A DNA stretch of 6,050 nt from an uncultured Collinsella sp. (GTDB lineage Bacteria > Actinomycetota > Coriobacteriia > Coriobacteriales > Coriobacteriaceae), in NCBI GenBank assembly GCA_934646965.1, contig CAKUEZ010000121.1, positions 1 to 6,050 on the forward strand. Direction: 5' to 3'. The notes below the pieces were generated by a model. It made no database searches, was not told the DNA's origin, and saw only the letters and a list, made by a program, of their open reading frames with translations. Position numbers and translations under genes: made by a program. Every line of letters starts with the position of its first letter. The first letter of the stretch is position 1. Positions 1 through 5,553 of the stretch are shown one piece after another.

Positions 1-564
1 GTCAAGATTTTCCCGCGCGACTTTGAGGCAAAGGAGCGTGTGCTCGACCATATCGATGCGTATAACAAGCAGGTCAAAGCCGCCGGGCACGACGAGCAGG
101 CAATCTCGTACACCGACTACATGGGTATCATCATGGGCTCGGTGACCGATATCGTGAACACCATCAGCTTGGTGCTCATTGCGTTTGTGAGCATCAGCCT
201 GGTGGTGAGCTCCATCATGATCGGCATCATCACCTATATCAGCGTGCTGGAGCGCAAAAAGGAGATCGGTATCCTGCGTGCCATTGGCGCGTCGAAGCGC
301 AACGTGGCCAACGTGTTCAATGCCGAGACCTTTATCGAAGGCCTCATCGCCGGCGTCTTTGCTGTCGTTGTCGTGGTGCTCGTGAGCTTACCGGTCAATG
401 CCTGGGCGCTTGCGACCAAGCAGGTTCCCAACCTGATGAGTCTGCCCGTGCAGGATGCGCTGGTGCTCATTGCGATCTCGGTACTGCTGACGGTCGTCGC
501 CGGCCTGCTGCCGGCCCGCAGCGCGTCCAAAAAGGATCCCGTGGAGGCCCTGCGCTCCGAATAA
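1..564 (+). CDS. ABC transporter permease, FtsX/MacB type (C-terminal part)
   Basis: The reading frame is open from base 1 and ends at TAA 562-564, so only the last 187 residues are present. After a short soluble stretch there are three hydrophobic segments, at about bases 140-240, 320-410 and 455-520. The first is followed by ERKKEIGILRAIGASKRNV, the cytoplasmic coupling-helix motif typical of FtsX/MacB permeases. The protein ends in LLPARSASKKDPVEALRSE, the usual closing motif of this family. Such permeases work with an ATPase subunit or domain in the cytoplasmic membrane. They move lipoproteins, peptides or drugs, or transmit mechanical force, rather than transporting by the classical alternating path. 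The ATPase and the N-terminus lie outside the window, so a fused ATPase-permease is possible and the substrate cannot be named. The stop codon overlaps a perfect palindrome, and the next gene is convergent. Confidence 0.9.
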   Translation, partial: VKIFPRDFEAKERVLDHIDAYNKQVKAAGHDEQAISYTDYMGIIMGSVTDIVNTISLVLIAFVSISLVVSSIMIGIITYISVLERKKEIGILRAIGASKRNVANVFNAETFIEGLIAGVFAVVVVVLVSLPVNAWALATKQVPNLMSLPVQDALVLIAISVLLTVVAGLLPARSASKKDPVEALRSE

Positions 565-595
565 TGTGACAAAGGGACGGTCCCTTTGTCACATT
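563..595. repeat. Perfect 33-bp intergenic palindrome (GTGACAAAGGGAC type)
   Basis: The sequence reads AATGTGACAAAGGGAC, a single G at 579, then the exact reverse complement, giving 16 of 16 pairs around one central base. Its first two bases are the last two of the ABC permease stop codon. As RNA it would form a very stable hairpin on either strand, and it lies between convergent genes. It could end transcription from both sides, but neither flank has a T-tract, so a classical rho-independent terminator is not evident. A diverged copy lies at 2256-2290, which points to a dispersed repeat family. Confidence 0.9.
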
Positions 596-599
596 GAGA

Positions 600-805
600 C
601 CCTTGCGAAATCGGGGTCTAATACTATTCCCGAGAAGTGAACGAGTCAAAATGGACCCTCGAAGCATCGGCACTTTTGAGAGGCTATTTCCTGCGGTTTT
701 GCCAGTCAAATCCTGCGGGTTTGGCGTCAAAAAATGTCGATGCTTCGGGGGTCCAAAAACGGTCGTTCACTTCTCGGAAAAAGTATTAGACCTCGCCGCA
801 CAGGG
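600..805. repeat. Long imperfect inverted-repeat element, about 206 bp
   Basis: Positions 615-677 pair with 730-792 without gaps: 51 of 63 are Watson-Crick pairs and three of the other twelve are G-T wobbles. The longest clean blocks are 615-625 with 782-792, 630-644 with 763-777, and 652-669 with 738-755. A seven-base internal loop (645-651 against 756-762) interrupts the stem. Outside the main arms, 600-607 pairs with 797-805 with one bulged base. The element therefore ends exactly where the stop codon of the minus-strand gene (806-808) begins, and starts five bases after the 33-bp palindrome. The 52-bp centre holds a tandem duplication. No transposase is encoded, so it could be a non-autonomous element or a bidirectional 3'-end structure. 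Confidence 0.85.
689..731. repeat. Tandem direct repeat of 21-22 bp in the element centre
   Basis: Positions 689-710 and 711-731 are adjacent copies of TCCTGCGG(T/G)TTTG-C-GTCAAA. They share TCCTGCGG, TTTG and GTCAAA and differ by a few substitutions plus one inserted base. They lie in the apical region between the two arms of the long inverted repeat and are not coding. A short tandem duplication at this place could reflect slippage at the hairpin tip. Confidence 0.65.
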
Positions 806-1942
806 CTAGCGGACATCAGCAACGTAGAGCGTGAGGCGGATACTTGGATGGGTGTACTCGTCAAACTCGTCCTCGGGGTCCGTGTCAAATGAGCAGTACG
901 TTTTGATGGGGTCGTCACTCGTTCTGATAGAGATTCTCTCGTAGAGCGAACCGCTCAAAAAGGCCTGCCTAAACTCTTCGGGGAGCTTCTGCGGTGCTAG
1001 GAGCTCAGGGCTTACGGTCTTGACGTCTATGGTTTGGACGACAGAGGAAAGCTCGTCAAAGTCGAGTTCGGTACGGGCGAGGTTGTCCTCGAGGCTCGCA
1101 TCGGGGTCGATCTCTGCCGTGTAGCTCACTCCTGTGAGCGTTCCCTTGTTGTCAAAATCCAGGTATGTATAGGTCTTCTGGGTATCGGAGTCGCCGTCGC
1201 GCAGATAACCGCGGACGTGGTAGCCGTAATCTTGATATCGCTCGTAGGGGTCATCGGCGGACACGTACTCGCATGAGGGCTCCAGCGCCTTGCGGGCGAT
1301 AGCGATCTGTTCGGCCGCAGCCGCGGCGTTCTCCTGCATCTCGATGTTTCCTTGCGCCAGCTGCGGGATATAGGCACCGCATACGATTGCGAGGGGCAGC
1401 GCCACAAGCGCGATGATCCACTTTTTTGCACGGGGGATAGGCACACCGCAGGCCTCTGCCATGGCTTTTGCGTTGGCGAAGCTCTCGACAAGCACATCTG
1501 CTGTGGTGGCGACGGTGCCTACGGCGGCAGCGACTTCTGCCGCGCCGGCCAGGTTGTGTGCACTCTCGTTGTCGCTGTTCTTAAGCAGACGCGCCGCTGC
1601 CTGCGTGCCAACAGCGCTTGCGATTTGTGCCGAGCGGTCTTTCTCGCTCTGCTCAACGGCGAGCCGGTGCTGCATTTTCTTCCACTGCTTGCCGCGCATC
1701 CCAAGGCGCGGTGCGAGGGCGCAGTAGCAGAAGATGACGAGCTCGATGGCGGCGAGCAGCAAGGCTGCCATCATGCCCGTCTCTTGGAAGCCTTCGTGAT
1801 GGAAGACGATGTCGTCGATCATTTCGAAGGGAATGATCAGTAAGGGCAGCACGAATGCCATAGCAAGCGCCGCGCCGGCAACCTTGGGACAGACGCAGTA
1901 CCGCTGGATGCGTTTCTTTTCTTGCTCGGCGAGCTGCTGCAT
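806..1942 (-). CDS. Hypothetical protein with three membrane segments
   Basis: I do not recognise this 378-residue protein. Hydrophobic segments lie at about residues 21-42, 57-77 and 175-193. Basic residues before segment 1 (EKKRIQR), after segment 2 (RLGMRGKQWKK) and before segment 3 (RAKK) suggest a cytoplasmic N-terminus. The alanine-rich, probably helical region from about 79 to 172 would be cytoplasmic, and the C-terminal 185 residues would face outward. That C-terminal part is polar and acidic (for example DTDPEDEFDEY near the end), has no obvious catalytic motif and looks like a globular sensor or binding domain. Segment 1 is preceded by a CVCP motif. The ATG at 1940-1942 has only a weak upstream AGG. 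The gene stands alone: it converges on the ABC permease and diverges from the dus gene. The stop TAG abuts the long inverted repeat. Confidence 0.75.
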   Translation of the reverse strand: MQQLAEQEKKRIQRYCVCPKVAGAALAMAFVLPLLIIPFEMIDDIVFHHEGFQETGMMAALLLAAIELVIFCYCALAPRLGMRGKQWKKMQHRLAVEQSEKDRSAQIASAVGTQAAARLLKNSDNESAHNLAGAAEVAAAVGTVATTADVLVESFANAKAMAEACGVPIPRAKKWIIALVALPLAIVCGAYIPQLAQGNIEMQENAAAAAEQIAIARKALEPSCEYVSADDPYERYQDYGYHVRGYLRDGDSDTQKTYTYLDFDNKGTLTGVSYTAEIDPDASLEDNLARTELDFDELSSVVQTIDVKTVSPELLAPQKLPEEFRQAFLSGSLYERISIRTSDDPIKTYCSFDTDPEDEFDEYTHPSIRLTLYVADVR

Positions 1943-2224
1943 GGGGCCTCGACTCTCATCGTTTTTCGGGGGCGATGCGCACGCACTCTTGAGTATAGAT
2001 GAGTGGAGGGTGTCTGTTGTTCAGACATGACGGTCAATAGCGTGCTGTTGGTGATTGTTCGATTGCGAGCGTCGTCTTTTGGAGCATGAAGTCGCTACCA
2101 AAGGATAAGTGGCGAGTGAGAGAGCTGCTGTGGGGCGGCCCTTCTAGTTGTTTGTGGGCGCCATTCACCTTCGTTGCACAGGGACGGTTGGAGGGCTGGT
2201 TGGCGTCAAGTAACCGCCTCCGCC

Positions 2225-2254
2225 TTGTGAGCCGCCTCAAGGACAAGGCATAAT
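2225..2254 (+). promoter_or_regulatory. Candidate sigma-70 promoter for dus, overlapping a dyad
   Basis: TTGTGA (2225-2230) and CATAAT (2249-2254) are 18 bases apart and match the -35 and -10 consensus at 4 of 6 and 5 of 6 positions. Transcription would begin near 2261, inside the diverged 33-bp palindrome, giving a leader of about 40 bases. The spacer and -35 are covered by an inverted repeat (GCCTTGT 2222-2228 with ACAAGGC 2243-2249), which could be a repressor site or chance. This is a pattern match only. Confidence 0.4.
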
Positions 2255-2255
2255 G

Positions 2256-2290
2256 CATGTGACAAAGGGACGGCCCCTTTGCCGCATTGA
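2256..2290. repeat. Diverged copy of the 33-bp palindrome in the dus leader
   Basis: This matches 563-597 at 31 of 35 positions. The left arm GTGACAAAGGGACGG is identical. Three of the four changes are transitions in the right arm (positions 2274, 2282, 2284), so symmetry is partly lost. It ends three bases before the GAGAG ribosome binding site of the dus gene (2294-2298), so a hairpin here would sit immediately upstream of dus translation initiation. Confidence 0.8.
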
Positions 2291-2301
2291 TCTGAGAGTA
2301 G

Positions 2302-3261
2302 ATGTTGATGATTCTATCGTTGGCCCCCATGGAGGGAATTACCGGGCATGTGTTCCGTCGCGTGCATGCGGAGTGCTTTGGTGCGCTCGACTGCTACTAC
2401 ACGCCGTTTTTGCCGCCGCCGCGAGTAGGCAATCGCTTTGGCGGCAAGGCGCTTAAGGAAGTCGATCCAGCTAACAACCAAGGGCTCAATGTGGTGCCCC
2501 AGCTCATGTCCAAGAATGCGGACGAGTTTGTGTGGGCGGCACAGGTGCTCGCTGACATGGGTTACCACGAGGTCAATCTCAACTTGGGGTGCCCCTCGGG
2601 GACGGTTGTCGCCAAGGGCAAGGGTTCGGGATTCTTGCGCAACTTGGACGAGCTCGAGGTGTTCTTGAGCGACGTGTGCGAACGCTCGCCGCTGCCGGTG
2701 TCGGTCAAAACTAGGTTGGGGCTCGAGGACGACGCTGAATACGAGCGCGTGCTCGACCTCTATTGCCGCATACCGCTGGCGGAGCTGATTGTGCACCCGC
2801 GCGTTCAAAAGGACCGCTATACGGGCTCGCCGCGCAAGGAGTTTTACGGCGAGACGTTGGAGCGGGCACCGTTTCCCGTGGCCTACAACGGCGACATTTT
2901 CGATCTTGAGGACATGGACGCGCTGGTGGAGGCCTATCCCGGCACGCGCCACGTGATGCTGGGGCGCGGTTTGCTCGCGAACCCTGCGCTTGCCCGCATG
3001 GTCAAGGGCGGCCCTGCTGCCACGGCCGTCGAGTTGCAACGCTTCCATGACACGCTGTTCGCGGCGTATGCAGAAGAGATTGGCGGCAACGCGGTCTTTC
3101 GCATGAAGGAGTGGTGGTTCTACGCCAAGTGCGCTTTCGCCGATCCCGCCACCGTCCACAAGCTTGTGCGCAAGACCAAGAAGGTCGACGAATATCGCGC
3201 CGCCGCCGACCGCGTCTTCCACGAGCAACCGCTCGCGCCCACAGCCCGCTTCCGCGGCTAA
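2302..3261 (+). CDS. dus: tRNA-dihydrouridine synthase family protein
   Basis: Dus enzymes are flavoproteins that use FMN and NADPH to reduce specific uridines in the tRNA D-loop or nearby to dihydrouridine in the cytoplasm. The 319-residue protein shows the family motifs in order: LAPMEGIT at residues 7-14 (flavin site), NLNLGCPSG at 92-100 with the catalytic cysteine C97, VKTRLG at 135-140 (K136), HPR at 165-167 followed by YTG, YNGDI at 195-199, and the phosphate-binding MLGRGLLANP at 219-228. A C-terminal helical RNA-binding domain follows from about residue 240. Length is normal for the family. The start is uncertain by two codons. ATG 2302 lies only 3 bases after GAGAG (2294-2298), while ATG 2308 has a better 9-base spacing and would give MILSLAPMEG. 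The gene appears monocistronic. Which uridine it modifies cannot be told from the sequence. Confidence 0.93.
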   Translation: MLMILSLAPMEGITGHVFRRVHAECFGALDCYYTPFLPPPRVGNRFGGKALKEVDPANNQGLNVVPQLMSKNADEFVWAAQVLADMGYHEVNLNLGCPSGTVVAKGKGSGFLRNLDELEVFLSDVCERSPLPVSVKTRLGLEDDAEYERVLDLYCRIPLAELIVHPRVQKDRYTGSPRKEFYGETLERAPFPVAYNGDIFDLEDMDALVEAYPGTRHVMLGRGLLANPALARMVKGGPAATAVELQRFHDTLFAAYAEEIGGNAVFRMKEWWFYAKCAFADPATVHKLVRKTKKVDEYRAAADRVFHEQPLAPTARFRG

Positions 3262-3263
3262 CC

Positions 3264-3317
3264 AGTCATCGGGGACGTTCTTTAACGACTGGTCATTTAA
3301 GAACGTCCCCGATGACT
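3264..3317. repeat. Near-perfect 54-bp palindrome just after dus
   Basis: AGTCATCGGGGACGTTCTT (3264-3282) is repeated exactly inverted at 3299-3317. The inner bases continue to pair almost to the centre, giving 24 of 27 pairs with mismatches at 3283/3298 and 3286/3295 and a T-G pair at the middle. It begins two bases after the dus stop codon TAA (3259-3261). It may act as a 3'-end or termination structure for the plus-strand dus and for the minus-strand sirtuin gene. No clear T-tract follows on either side. Confidence 0.88.
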
Positions 3318-3327
3318 ACCCAAAAGT

Positions 3328-3382
3328 TGTACACCAGCATCCAAAGATGTCGAAAAATGTCGTTTTTGGATGCTGGTGTACA
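3328..3382. repeat. 55-bp inverted repeat with 18-bp perfect arms
   Basis: TGTACACCAGCATCCAAA (3328-3345) pairs perfectly with 3365-3382. The 19-base interior holds the direct repeat ATGTCG twice (3347-3352 and 3357-3362). Read on the minus strand, the arm is followed by ACTTTTGGG, a short T-run, so it might terminate the sirtuin transcript, whose stop codon lies 25 bases away at 3407. The interior shares the ten bases AAAAATGTCG with positions 730-739 of the long element near the window start. Confidence 0.85.
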
Positions 3383-3406
3383 TGTTTGAAAACAGTATTG
3401 TCTCCG

Positions 3407-4291
3407 CTATCTGACGGCTTGGACGGCAAGTGCTTCTATTACGCGCTCGGCACCGGCGTCGATCAGAATGCTGCGATTGGCGATTTCTGTCGGAGCGACT
3501 GCCTCGCCAAGGTTAACGCACGCGTACGTGGCGCGCTCGTTTTTGGCTGTCATCTGCCAAAACGGGTACTTGATGATGACGGGCGTGTTGCCGCCCACGC
3601 CAAGCTCCAGAAACAGTACGCGCATGCCGTTGTGTCGGCGTAAAAAGTCCTGATAGCGATCGGCTGCTGCATACCAGCCCTTATCCTGCACAAACGTATC
3701 GTCGGCGCGTAGGTTCATCGTAAGCGGGGCGCCACAGTGAGGGCAATGGGGCACAAGCGCAGATGGAATGCGCAGGTCCTGTTGGTCGGCGACCATATGG
3801 CGTACGAGCCCTTCGTTGTCCCATGTCTCCTGGCAGCAGGGCTTGCTGCACTGGAACAGGCCGTAGTCTCCCTGCGTGTAGAAGAGTCGCTGCTTGTCAA
3901 AGCCGGCGCGCTGGAAACAATGGTCCACGTTTGTGGTCAGCACAAAGTAGTCGCGGTCGCGCACTATGCTCAAGAGCTGTTCGTAGAGCGGCGTCGGTAC
4001 GGGATCGTATCGGTTGCACATGATGTAGCGGCTCCAAAACGCCCAGTACTCTTCGAGCGAATCATAGGGATAGAAACCGCCGGAATACATATCGGTAAAG
4101 CCGTAGCGTGCGGCGAAGTCACCAAAGAGCTTCTCGAAACGCTTGCCCGAATAGGTGTATCCGGCGGCGGTCGAGAGCCCTGCTCCGGCACCGATTACCA
4201 CGGCGTCAGATGCATCGAGTGCGACTCGGAGCTTATCGATTTGTTTGGAGAAGGCTGCGGTAGATTGCCTCGTCAGACGCGAGAAAAACAT
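3407..4291 (-). CDS. Class M sirtuin (SirTM), protein ADP-ribosyltransferase
   Basis: Sirtuins use NAD+. Class M members from Staphylococcus and Streptococcus are known to ADP-ribosylate a lipoyl-carrier protein rather than deacylate. In this 294-residue protein the Rossmann motif GAGAGLSTAAG is at residues 34-44, TTNVDHC at 119-125 (N121), YTQG at 138-141, and GVGGNTP at 231-237. A zinc ribbon is formed by C148 with C152 or C153 and the pair C183/C186. In ordinary sirtuins the position of Q140 is the catalytic histidine (HG). Glutamine here is the class M signature and fits transferase rather than deacetylase activity. MNLR at 192-195 also suits the class. The ATG at 4291 lies inside the 3' end of the macrodomain gene, overlapping it by 59 bases, with AAGGTG seven bases upstream, so the two genes are probably translationally coupled. 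The substrate is unknown. Confidence 0.9.
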   Translation of the reverse strand: MFFSRLTRQSTAAFSKQIDKLRVALDASDAVVIGAGAGLSTAAGYTYSGKRFEKLFGDFAARYGFTDMYSGGFYPYDSLEEYWAFWSRYIMCNRYDPVPTPLYEQLLSIVRDRDYFVLTTNVDHCFQRAGFDKQRLFYTQGDYGLFQCSKPCCQETWDNEGLVRHMVADQQDLRIPSALVPHCPHCGAPLTMNLRADDTFVQDKGWYAAADRYQDFLRRHNGMRVLFLELGVGGNTPVIIKYPFWQMTAKNERATYACVNLGEAVAPTEIANRSILIDAGAERVIEALAVQAVR

Positions 4292-5018
4292 TGAAGATCA
4301 CCTTAAGGTTGGGGTCGTTATGGTCTAGATGATGACGAACGGTATCGATGGCCACGCGCGCGGCGGCATCTTGCGGATAACCAAACACGCCCGTCGAGAT
4401 GCAGCAGAATGCAAGCGTGCCGAGTCCTCGGCGTGTCGCTTCTTCCAGGCAGCTGGTGTAGCAGCGACGTAGCAGCAATTCCTCGCGCGGGCCAGGCTTA
4501 TGGCTGGGCACGATGGGGCCGACGGTGTGGAAAACGTAGCTGCTGGGCAGGTTGAACGCCGGTGTGACCTTGACACGCGCCGTTGGTTCCTCGTGCCCCT
4601 GCTCGTCCATGAGATTGGCACACGCCAGACGTAACTGCATGCCGGCGTAGGTGTGGATGGCGTTGTCGATGCAGCGATGCCCTGGCACAAAGCAGCCGAG
4701 CATTTGGCTGTTGGCTGCATTGACGATGGCATCGGTCCTAAGCAGCGTAATGTCGCCGCGCCAGATGGCAACGCGATCGCGGTAGGGGAGCGTGCTGGCA
4801 TCGGTCGCTCCGCCGCGCTCAAGAAGGCGCTGCTGCAAGTAGGCGTCTTGTATGTCGAGCGTCTCGGCCGCAAACGCCTCGGGCGGGCGTACGTTCATGA
4901 GGGCTCGAAGCAAATCGCGTTGTTCGTTGGCTCCGACAGGTACAGCAATGCTGCGCCCGTCTGGTCGCTCATCGAGCAATGCCTTGATAAGCCAAACGCG
5001 GCGCTCGGCCTGATTCAT
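4233..5018 (-). CDS. Zinc-type macrodomain protein-ADP-ribose hydrolase
   Basis: Enzymes of this subfamily remove ADP-ribose from proteins and in known cases reverse the mark made by the adjacent class M sirtuin. With the start chosen here the protein has 261 residues. A helical N-terminal part of about 80 residues precedes the macrodomain: WRGDIT at 86-91, DAIVNAANSQMLGC at 96-109, the zinc-binding segment GCFVPGHRC (C109, H114, C116) followed by IDNAIH, HTVGP at 154-158, and the phosphate-binding loop CISTGVFGYP at 196-205. The frame could begin at 5096, but the ATG at 5018 has a perfect AGGAGG six bases upstream (5025-5030). The additional 26 residues do not look like the family N-terminus. 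The downstream sirtuin gene overlaps this one by 59 bases, so both form one operon. The upstream gene is separated by a likely terminator. No clear promoter is seen in 5019-5105. Confidence 0.92.
   Translation of the reverse strand: MNQAERRVWLIKALLDERPDGRSIAVPVGANEQRDLLRALMNVRPPEAFAAETLDIQDAYLQQRLLERGGATDASTLPYRDRVAIWRGDITLLRTDAIVNAANSQMLGCFVPGHRCIDNAIHTYAGMQLRLACANLMDEQGHEEPTARVKVTPAFNLPSSYVFHTVGPIVPSHKPGPREELLLRRCYTSCLEEATRRGLGTLAFCCISTGVFGYPQDAAARVAIDTVRHHLDHNDPNLKVIFNVFLASDEAIYRSLLQTNR
4299..4304 (-). promoter_or_regulatory. Internal ribosome binding site for the sirtuin gene
   Basis: On the minus strand AAGGTG lies seven bases before ATG 4289-4291, within the coding sequence of the macrodomain gene (its Lys-Val codons). 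No other ATG, GTG or TTG start precedes the GAGAG motif in this frame, so this site decides the sirtuin start and the 59-base overlap. Confidence 0.7.
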
Positions 5019-5024
5019 GGCCTT

Positions 5025-5030
5025 CCTCCT
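5025..5030 (-). promoter_or_regulatory. Strong ribosome binding site setting the macrodomain start
   Basis: On the minus strand AGGAGG lies six bases before ATG 5016-5018. It is a perfect Shine-Dalgarno sequence and the reason for choosing this start over the ATG at 5096. Confidence 0.85.
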
Positions 5031-5096
5031 GTTCGATTGAGATGGTTTCGCTCGACAGTAGTGTGCGGCCCAACGCGCCTCTGTAAAAGAAGGCAC

Positions 5097-5136
5097 AAAA
5101 AGGTAAGCGCCGTGGAGCGGTATGCCCCACGGCGCT
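5097..5136 (-). terminator. Likely rho-independent terminator of the HxlR gene
   Basis: AGCGCCGTGG (5106-5115) pairs perfectly with CCACGGCGCT (5127-5136): ten bases of GC-rich stem with an 11-base loop. Read on the minus strand, the stem is followed by TACC and then five Ts (5101-5097). It begins 23 bases after the stop codon of the HxlR-type gene, and it separates that gene from the macrodomain-sirtuin operon. Confidence 0.7.
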
Positions 5137-5159
5137 CAATGTGCGAAAGTTTGTGGCTG

Positions 5160-5492
5160 TTAGGAGTTTCGCACGAGCTGCTGATAGTCGGTGCCCCATT
5201 CCACTAGGGAATCGATGATGGGCATAAGGCTGTGCCCCAGCTCACTGAGTGCGTATTCGGTGCGGATGGGTGTCTCGGGGATGACGGTGCGCGTGATGAG
5301 GCCCGCGGTATCCATTTCCTTAAGGTTGGACGAAAGCACCTTTTGGCTAATGCCGGGGATAGCGCGATGCAGCGCGTTGAAGCCCATGGGATGGTCTATG
5401 AGCTGTTGGATGATATAGATCTTCCACTTGTTGCCAAAGAGTTGAAAACACGTGGCAACAGGGCAGGGAGGCAGTTCTTCTTTGGTAAGCAT
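5160..5492 (-). CDS. HxlR-family winged helix-turn-helix transcriptional regulator
   Basis: HxlR/MarR-like regulators bind DNA as dimers; several (YodB, HypR) sense electrophiles or oxidants through an N-terminal cysteine. This 110-residue protein has the family entry motif CPVATCFQLFGNKWK at residues 10-24, then the recognition region GFNALHRAIPGISQKVLSSNLKEM at 37-60, the wing TRTVIPETPIRTEYALSELG at 67-86 and a C-terminal dimer helix. Length is typical. Two cysteines, C10 and C15, lie at the start; C10 is the widely conserved one and C15 is an additional candidate for a redox switch. GAGGAG lies five bases before ATG 5490-5492. The gene diverges from the cysteine-repeat gene and flavoprotein gene at 5692-6050, the usual arrangement for a regulator and its target. 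A palindrome at 5554-5571 lies between them. Confidence 0.92.
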   Translation of the reverse strand: MLTKEELPPCPVATCFQLFGNKWKIYIIQQLIDHPMGFNALHRAIPGISQKVLSSNLKEMDTAGLITRTVIPETPIRTEYALSELGHSLMPIIDSLVEWGTDYQQLVRNS

Positions 5493-5522
5493 GGAGACTC
5501 CTCAATCGTGTGGACAGCTTTC

Positions 5523-5531
5523 ATTATCGCA
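5523..5531 (-). promoter_or_regulatory. Candidate extended -10 promoter for the HxlR gene
   Basis: On the minus strand TGCGATAAT is an extended -10 (TGn then 5 of 6 of TATAAT). No good -35 lies 16-18 bases upstream, as is tolerated with extended -10 promoters. Transcription would start near 5516, giving a leader of about 24 bases with the GAGGAG site. Confidence 0.45.
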
Positions 5532-5553
5532 GCCGCTGTCGTTTGCGGCTACT

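Larger units (their letters stand above)
1943..2301. other. Divergent intergenic region, about 360 bp
   Basis: This region separates the minus-strand membrane-protein gene from the plus-strand dus gene. Short open frames cross it on the minus strand, but none resembles a known protein or has a convincing ribosome binding site. Visible structure includes a small hairpin at 2011-2027 (TGTCTG, five-base loop, CAGACA). On the minus strand there is a weak -10-like TATACT at 1992-1997 without a good -35, which could serve the membrane-protein gene. A dyad at 2222-2249, a candidate plus-strand promoter at 2225-2254 and the diverged palindrome at 2256-2290 complete it. I see nothing definable in about 2040-2220: no T-box, riboswitch or tRNA could be recognised. 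Confidence 0.5.

Noticed and set aside
689..731. CRISPR-like direct repeats
   Set aside because: Only two adjacent copies with no spacers, lying inside a hairpin element.
1943..2250. Riboswitch, T-box or degraded gene upstream of dus
   Set aside because: No T-box sequence, known aptamer core, or recognisable protein fragment could be found by eye on either strand.
2314..3228. Long open frame on the minus strand, 304 codons, opposite the dus gene
   Set aside because: It is fully antisense to a gene with all Dus motifs, its translation is rich in Arg, His and Ala without domain features, and it has no ribosome binding site. It is a by-product of codon use in the real gene.
3737..4294. Open frame of 185 codons on the plus strand opposite the sirtuin gene
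   Set aside because: The other strand encodes a sirtuin with complete motifs; this frame shows no family resemblance.
5019..5096. Upstream ATG at 5096 adding 26 residues to the macrodomain protein
   Set aside because: The internal ATG at 5018 has a perfect AGGAGG at ideal spacing, and the extra residues would place the start close to the terminator hairpin of the previous gene.
5019..5105. Promoter for the macrodomain-sirtuin operon
   Set aside because: On the minus strand TTTACA resembles a -35, but no acceptable -10 follows at 16-18 bases, so no promoter is called.
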